64,000 bases of DNA. Origin: Clostridiales bacterium (GTDB taxonomy: Bacteria > Bacillota > Clostridia > Oscillospirales > Ruminococcaceae). Position numbers and translations under genes: made by a program. Shown here in pieces: positions 59,841 to 64,000 of the stretch. Position 1 is the stretch's first letter, and each line of letters starts with the position of its first letter. The notes beneath the pieces are model-generated. The model made no database searches. It was not told where the DNA came from and worked only from the letters and a program-made list of their open reading frames with translations. Location: assembly GCA_019423685.1 (NCBI GenBank), contig JAHZAY010000007.1, positions 1 to 64,000 of the forward strand. The letters are read 5' to 3'.

Positions 59841-61031
59841 TTAGCAATCTTTAAACTGAGCAGCGATTCTCTCCAGTGCGGTCTTGAGTACCGAGCGGGC
59901 GCACGGAACACAGATACGCTGGAAGCACTGTCCCTCTTCTGGATCGTGAACGGTACCATCCTGCAGCAGAACCTGCGCTTTGTTGTAAATGCGGTCATGT
60001 ACTTCCTCATCAGACAGGCCATATGCTCTAAAATCAAGCCACAGGGTATAAGTTCCTTCTGGACGCCATACCTTTACTTTAGGCATCTCCTTCTTTACGA
60101 AGTCGATCAGGAAGTCGATGTTTCCGTCCAGGTACTCGTTTACCTGATCCATCCACTCGTCGCCCTCATTGTATGCAGCGATCAGAGCCTGGATGGAGAA
60201 TGGGTTTGCCATGCGCATGCCATAAGCTTTCTTGAATTTCTCGCGCAGCTCTGGATCTTCGATGATCGCGTTGGAGCAAGCAAGGCCGGCCAGGTTGAAG
60301 CTCTTGTTGATTGCGGTGAGGACGATGATGTTGCTCTTGTCCTCGACAACCGAGCTGAATGGATGATGGGTTACACCTTTGCGCAGCAGGTCGCAGTGTA
60401 CTTCATCGGAGAGGATGAGGACATCGTGCTTCTTGCAGATCGCAGCAACCTTCTGCAGCTCTTCTACGGTCCATACACGGCCGATCGGGTTTGCAGGAGA
60501 ACACCAGATCAGGATCTTGTTGTTTGGATCTGCGCATTTTTCTTCCAAATCTTCATAGTTAATTGTATAGTAACCGTTCTCATCGACCAGCAGGTGAGAA
60601 GAAACCGGTTTTCTGTGCCAATCGTCTACGATTGCCTGGGTGAAGTGACCGTAAACTGGACGGCAAACGATGATGCCATCGCCCTCGTTGGAGAAGGCAT
60701 TGACTGCAACACTCAGTGCATCAAAGGTACCATTGGAGAAGAAAACTTCATCTGGGGTGATCTCCCAATTGTGACGTACCTTAAACCAACGGCAAACAGC
60801 CTGTGCATATTCTGGGCCAGCGATTGGCATGGTGTAACCGAACATCTTCTGCTCTACTGTTTTATGAAGAGCATCCAGAATCGGCTGTGCAGTTGCAAGG
60901 TCCATATCCGCTGTCATCATCGGGATTGCTTCATCGCTTGCTTTCTTGCCAAAGATGCCCAACCGGATTGCATCCCATTTTGCACTGTAAGTTCCGCGAC
61001 GGTCAATGACCTCATCAAAGTTATATTTCAT
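59841..61031 (-). CDS. MalY/PatB-type PLP C-S beta-lyase (aminotransferase fold)
   Basis: The 396-residue fold-type I PLP enzyme is of the MalY/PatB group. The N-terminal YNFDEVIDRRGTYSAKWD, MMTADMDLATAQPILDAL, FSNGTFDALSVAV, CSPANPIGRVWTVEEL, LSDEVHCDLL and the PLP lysine K243 in TAINKSFNLAGLACSNA are diagnostic. Members cleave cystathionine, cysteine S-conjugates or cysteine to pyruvate, ammonia and a thiol. It is transcribed away from a transporter-like pair and a dipeptidase and shares an operator-like palindrome with them. AAGGAGG precedes the ATG. The exact substrate is unknown. Confidence 0.9.
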   Translation of the reverse strand: MKYNFDEVIDRRGTYSAKWDAIRLGIFGKKASDEAIPMMTADMDLATAQPILDALHKTVEQKMFGYTMPIAGPEYAQAVCRWFKVRHNWEITPDEVFFSNGTFDALSVAVNAFSNEGDGIIVCRPVYGHFTQAIVDDWHRKPVSSHLLVDENGYYTINYEDLEEKCADPNNKILIWCSPANPIGRVWTVEELQKVAAICKKHDVLILSDEVHCDLLRKGVTHHPFSSVVEDKSNIIVLTAINKSFNLAGLACSNAIIEDPELREKFKKAYGMRMANPFSIQALIAAYNEGDEWMDQVNEYLDGNIDFLIDFVKKEMPKVKVWRPEGTYTLWLDFRAYGLSDEEVHDRIYNKAQVLLQDGTVHDPEEGQCFQRICVPCARSVLKTALERIAAQFKDC

Positions 61032-61076
61032 TTTATATGACCTCCTTAAAAAATGTACCGTGTTGACACTAAGAAC

Positions 61077-61105
61077 AGTATGCTACTTTTTAGTAACTAA
61101 ATCAA
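61077..61105 (-). promoter_or_regulatory. Promoter of the C-S lyase gene, with palindrome inside
   Basis: On the minus strand TTGATT (61100-61105) and CATACT (61077-61082) are 17 bp apart. The palindrome TTTAGTAACTAAA (61089-61101) sits in the spacer and touches the -35 box. Binding there should repress. Confidence 0.55.
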
Positions 61106-61223
61106 TTGATTTTTTGCCTAAATTTGACCCTCCCATTTTTTGTGCAATTGCCACTGATTTTATTAAACTGCAAAAAAAATTAACTGTATATAATTCAGAA
61201 TTCACAAAAACGCTAAAAAGCCC

Positions 61224-61252
61224 TTGACGTCAACAGCTTTTTTGTCTATAAT
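61224..61252 (+). promoter_or_regulatory. Promoter of the DUF5058-dipeptidase operon
   Basis: TTGACG (61224-61229) and TATAAT (61247-61252) are 17 bp apart, about 70 bp before the ATG at 61320. Confidence 0.8.
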
Positions 61253-61263
61253 GCAAGCAGAAT

Positions 61264-61280
61264 AATTTAGCGGCTAAATT
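61264..61280. promoter_or_regulatory. Operator-like palindrome AATTTAGCGGCTAAATT
   Basis: This perfect 17-bp palindrome lies 11 bp downstream of the -10 box, over the start of the rightward transcript. Its core TTTAGCGGCTAAA has the same form (TTTAGYNRCTAAA) as the palindrome at 61089-61101 in the divergent promoter. One regulator could control both units. No regulator gene is adjacent in this window. Confidence 0.6.
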
Positions 61281-61319
61281 TTGAAAATCTTTTAACAAAG
61301 GCCAAAAGGAGGTTCTCGT

Positions 61320-62045
61320 ATGAGCGATGTTATTAGTAAAATGAACGGTGAGGTGTGGATCTTTGCGGCCATCCTGATCCTGTTCGTATGTGTACAGGCG
61401 CTGCTTTTCTTGCGGCTGGCATTGAACTTTAATAAGAAAAACAAGCTCGTATCGCAAGCAGAAATTTCACAGTCGGCTAAAACCGGTTTTGTATCGGTAT
61501 TTGGTCCATCCATTTCCACCATCATTGTTGCGCTTTCTCTGATCACAATGGTCGGTTCTGGTGCAACCTTCATGCGTTGCGGCGTTATCGGCGCACCTGC
61601 ATGGGAGCTGTTGATGGCCAACACTGCTGCTGAGGCTGCCAACGTAACACTCGGCACAGCTGAAGTTACCGAGAACATCTTCACGATGTGCCTGTTCGGT
61701 ATGATCCTTGGTTCTGCTCCATACTTTATCAACACCATCATCACCCTGAAGCCACTGGACAAAGCGGTTATCAAAGCAAATGCTGCTGCGAAAAAGGAAC
61801 ACAAGGAATCCTTTATTCCTACCCTGGGCAGCGCAGCTATGATGGGCCTGCTTGGTTACTCCATCGTCGATTACCTTTCTTCTGCCGCATCGATCGTTGC
61901 ACTGATCGCCGCTCTGATCGTTTCCTACATTTTGATGCAGGTTGCTAAAAAGACCGGTCAGAAGTGGATCTCCGAGTGGAACATGGCAATCGCTATGGTC
62001 GCTGGTATGGCTGTCGGCCAGATCTTCACCAGCATCGTAGGCTAA
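61320..62045 (+). CDS. DUF5058-family membrane protein
   Basis: The 241-residue polytopic membrane protein has an opening helix (EVWIFAAILILFVCVQALLFLRLAL), a FGPSISTIIVALSLITMVGSGATFMRC block and further helices ending MAIAMVAGMAVGQIF. It matches my recollection of DUF5058, whose function is undescribed. AAAAGGAGG precedes the ATG. The next gene, 20 nt on, is another membrane protein, so the two may form one carrier. Codons here are less GC-rich at the third position than in the cobalamin region. Confidence 0.75.
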   Translation: MSDVISKMNGEVWIFAAILILFVCVQALLFLRLALNFNKKNKLVSQAEISQSAKTGFVSVFGPSISTIIVALSLITMVGSGATFMRCGVIGAPAWELLMANTAAEAANVTLGTAEVTENIFTMCLFGMILGSAPYFINTIITLKPLDKAVIKANAAAKKEHKESFIPTLGSAAMMGLLGYSIVDYLSSAASIVALIAALIVSYILMQVAKKTGQKWISEWNMAIAMVAGMAVGQIFTSIVG

Positions 62046-62064
62046 GGAATAGGAGGGAAAATTT

Positions 62065-62838
62065 ATGGCAAACGAGAACAAGAACATCGAAAACGAAAAA
62101 ATCCAGGCGACAGCTGTTGCGGATAACGAAGCTGCCAGCAAGGACTATGCGGAAAACTTTATGCCAAATGTACATCGCATTGGCCGTGCTACCATGGCAA
62201 TTGCATTCTGCTTGTCTTTCCTGCCTGTAGTATACTTCATCGTTGTAAGAGGATACGGTATGCCTGTTTCGGCGTACATCAACACCGCCGTTGCAATCTG
62301 CTCGATCGGTATCGGCATGTGGCTGAGCGAGCCGCTGTCCTACTGGCCAGTTCTGGGCTCTGCCGGCACCTACATCTCTTACTTCTCCGGTAACGTAGGT
62401 TCCATGCGCTTCCCTGTTGCGCTGAACGTACAGTCCACCATGAATGCAGACATCAACACCCCACGCGGTCAGGTCATCACCATCGTCGGCATCGTTGCTT
62501 CTGTATTCTCCAACTTGATTATCCTGCTCGTCATCGTTCTTGCTGGTAACTGGGTACTTACCGTTCTGCCGGAAGTTGTAATCGCTTCCTTCAGCTTCGT
62601 AATGCCTTGCTTGCTCGGTTCTATGATCCTGATGCGCTTTAACGGCAAAGAGGGCATTGCAAAAGGATTTTTGGATTGCCTGCCATACCTTGCAACCGCT
62701 ATCATCTGCAAAGTGCTCATCAGCAACGTACTGACCTTCCTCTCCAGCTTCGGCATGGCGATCTCTGTTATCCTTTCCATCCTTGTTGGATACATCCTCT
62801 ATCGTCGCCGCCTTGCAAATGCAGGCACAAAAGCTTAA
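62065..62838 (+). CDS. Polytopic membrane protein, likely partner of DUF5058
   Basis: The 257-residue protein has a charged N-terminus of about 35 residues, then six to seven hydrophobic helices (MAIAFCLSFLPVVYFIVV, INTAVAICSIGIGMWLS, VITIVGIVASVFSNLIILLVIVL, VVIASFSFVMPCLLGSMIL, ISVILSILVGYILY). A conserved-looking loop VGSMRFPVALNVQSTMNADINTPRGQ lies mid-protein. I do not recognise a named family. TAGGAGGG precedes the ATG. It is probably a transporter subunit or carrier for the dipeptidase substrate or product. Confidence 0.65.
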   Translation: MANENKNIENEKIQATAVADNEAASKDYAENFMPNVHRIGRATMAIAFCLSFLPVVYFIVVRGYGMPVSAYINTAVAICSIGIGMWLSEPLSYWPVLGSAGTYISYFSGNVGSMRFPVALNVQSTMNADINTPRGQVITIVGIVASVFSNLIILLVIVLAGNWVLTVLPEVVIASFSFVMPCLLGSMILMRFNGKEGIAKGFLDCLPYLATAIICKVLISNVLTFLSSFGMAISVILSILVGYILYRRRLANAGTKA

Positions 62839-62850
62839 GTTTCCCCCTTT

Positions 62851-62890
62851 GCAGGGAGGTGTCCCCGAAGGGATGCCTCCCTGCTTTTTT
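62851..62890 (+). terminator. Terminator between membrane protein and dipeptidase genes
   Basis: GCAGGGAGG and CCTCCCTGC pair around an inner TCCCC/GGGA helix and are followed by six T. It lies inside the operon, so the dipeptidase gene should be transcribed by readthrough or from a weak local promoter. Confidence 0.75.
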
Positions 62891-62924
62891 CCCAAATATG
62901 ATCTTTTGATTGGAGGATATTCAA

Positions 62925-63905
62925 ATGAAATTCATTGATATGCACTGCGACACCCTGATGAAAACTTTCGGCCATCCCGATATGGATATGATGCACATGG
63001 ACAACAGCATGGTGGACATCTCCCGTATGCAAAAGGGCGGCCAGTTGGCACAGTTCTTTGCCATGTTCCTTCTTCCTGCGGGTGCAGAAAAGTTTTTGGG
63101 CCTGTCGGAACCGGTAAATGACGACGACTATATCAACCAGCTCCATCACACCCTGATGCACAACCTTGAGCTGCACAGCGACATCATCGCCTTTGCAAAA
63201 AATGCCGACGACCTCGAGCACAACGAAAAAGCTGGCAAGATGTCCGCTTTCCTGACCATCGAGGATGGCCGTTCGGTCAATGGCAGCATGGAAAAGCTGG
63301 AACACTACTATGATATGGGTGTTCGCCTGATCTCCCTGACTTGGAACTCCCACAACTGCTTTGGTGCGCCAAACTCCAAAGATCCTGCTGTTATGGCAGA
63401 AGGACTCACCGACTTTGGCAAAGAGGCGGTTATCCGCATGAACGAAATGGGCATGCTGGTCGACGTTTCCCACCTCTCTGACGGCGGATTCATGGACGTT
63501 GCAAAGCTCTGCACCAAACCATTTGTCGCTTCTCACTCCAACTGCCGTGCCCTTTGCCCACATCAGCGCAACATGACCGACGAGATGATCAAGATCCTCG
63601 GCGAAAAAGGCGGCGTAGCGGGCATCAACTTTGGTCCTGAATTCCTGAATGCAGATATCACCTGCAAGGACAGCACCGCAGCTCTGATGGTAAATCACAT
63701 CAAACACCTGATGGATGTCGGCGGCACCGAGTGCGTTGGCCTTGGTTCCGACTTCGACGGCATCGAAGGCAATATGGAAATCGGTTCCTGCGACAAGATG
63801 TCGATCCTCTTCGATCTGCTGCACAAAGAAGGCATCAGCGACGATCAGATCGAAAAGATCGCTTGGAAGAACACTCTGCGTGTTATCCGTGAATCGATGA
63901 AATAA
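62925..63905 (+). CDS. Membrane-dipeptidase-type (M19) peptidase
   Basis: The 326-residue zinc peptidase is of the renal-dipeptidase family. Zinc ligands are H7 and D9 in FIDMHCDT, E112 in FLTIEDG, and the later His pair in VDVSHLS and ASHSNCRALCPHQRNMTD. CVGLGSDFDG closes the barrel. It lacks a signal peptide, so it acts in the cytoplasm, unlike the human enzyme. Members hydrolyse dipeptides such as cysteinylglycine and tolerate D-residues. The start is the ATG behind GGAGGATATTC. Confidence 0.92.
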   Translation: MKFIDMHCDTLMKTFGHPDMDMMHMDNSMVDISRMQKGGQLAQFFAMFLLPAGAEKFLGLSEPVNDDDYINQLHHTLMHNLELHSDIIAFAKNADDLEHNEKAGKMSAFLTIEDGRSVNGSMEKLEHYYDMGVRLISLTWNSHNCFGAPNSKDPAVMAEGLTDFGKEAVIRMNEMGMLVDVSHLSDGGFMDVAKLCTKPFVASHSNCRALCPHQRNMTDEMIKILGEKGGVAGINFGPEFLNADITCKDSTAALMVNHIKHLMDVGGTECVGLGSDFDGIEGNMEIGSCDKMSILFDLLHKEGISDDQIEKIAWKNTLRVIRESMK

Positions 63906-63923
63906 GTTTCCCTCTTCCCTTAA

Positions 63924-63967
63924 TCGAGCAGGTTTTTGAACCTTCTAACACCTCTCCTGCTCGGTTT
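63924..63967 (+). terminator. Terminator after the dipeptidase gene
   Basis: CGAGCAGG (63924-63931) and CCTGCTCG (63956-63963) pair across a 24-nt loop and are followed by GTTTT. The last 30 bases of the window hold no identifiable gene. Confidence 0.65.
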
Positions 63968-64000
63968 TACATGACTTACGATATCATCCAATTCATGCTA

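Noticed and set aside
1..64000. CRISPR arrays, rRNA genes, insertion sequences
   Set aside because: No regularly spaced direct repeats, rRNA signature or transposase other than the serine recombinase was seen.

Overview
The window looks like chromosome from an anaerobic, endospore-forming member of the Clostridia, moderately GC-rich and plausibly an Oscillospirales/Ruminococcaceae relative. The evidence is a complete eight-gene spoIIIA operon, the anaerobic (cbi) route to cobalamin, a tryptophan T-box leader, Firmicutes-type Shine-Dalgarno sites and TTGACA/TATAAT promoters with 17-bp spacing. The lineage is an inference; the gene content is read from sequence.

Layout. (1) 1-4.8 kb is the end of an integrative element or prophage: a leftward set of small early genes, a divergent XRE repressor, five operator-like repeats between them, and a large serine recombinase that ends close to a leftward tRNA-Leu(CAA). 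(2) 5.3-7.3 kb encodes an orphan oligopeptide-binding lipoprotein. (3) 7.7-28.5 kb is one leftward array of 21 genes that makes adenosylcobalamin from 5-aminolevulinate: hemB, hemC and a cobA-hemD fusion, nearly the whole corrin-ring pathway, amide synthases and nucleotide-loop assembly. A perfect sigma-A-type promoter lies just upstream. I found no cobalamin riboswitch and no cobaltochelatase. (4) 28.6-35.2 kb holds a lipoprotein, an SGNH hydrolase and spoIIIAA-AH. (5) 35.4-39 kb holds trmB-nagA and a cysteine desulfidase-family gene. (6) 39-43.3 kb is a Trp T-box followed by trpX, trpS, trpY and trpZ, which couples tryptophan uptake to tRNA charging. (7) 43.4-45.9 kb is aroF-tyrA-chorismate mutase behind a leader peptide and attenuator.

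(8) 46.3-48.8 kb has three rightward genes of unknown function. (9) 48.8-52 kb is truA, a propeller-like protein and a CvpA-family protein. (10) 52.1-54.9 kb is the ECF energising module (ecfA1-ecfA2-ecfT). (11) 55-59.7 kb has an rRNA methyltransferase, glmM and ruvCAB. (12) 59.8-63.9 kb has a MalY/PatB-type C-S lyase divergent from a DUF5058 membrane protein, a second membrane protein and an M19 dipeptidase. A shared palindrome overlaps both promoters.

The two most interesting items are at 45.7-45.94 kb and 61.0-63.9 kb. The first is a tyrosine-codon leader peptide (YYYSY) with mutually exclusive antiterminator and terminator helices. This would be ribosome-mediated attenuation in a group that normally uses T-boxes for this job. 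The second is a possible co-regulated uptake and cleavage module for cysteinylglycine or cysteine S-conjugates.
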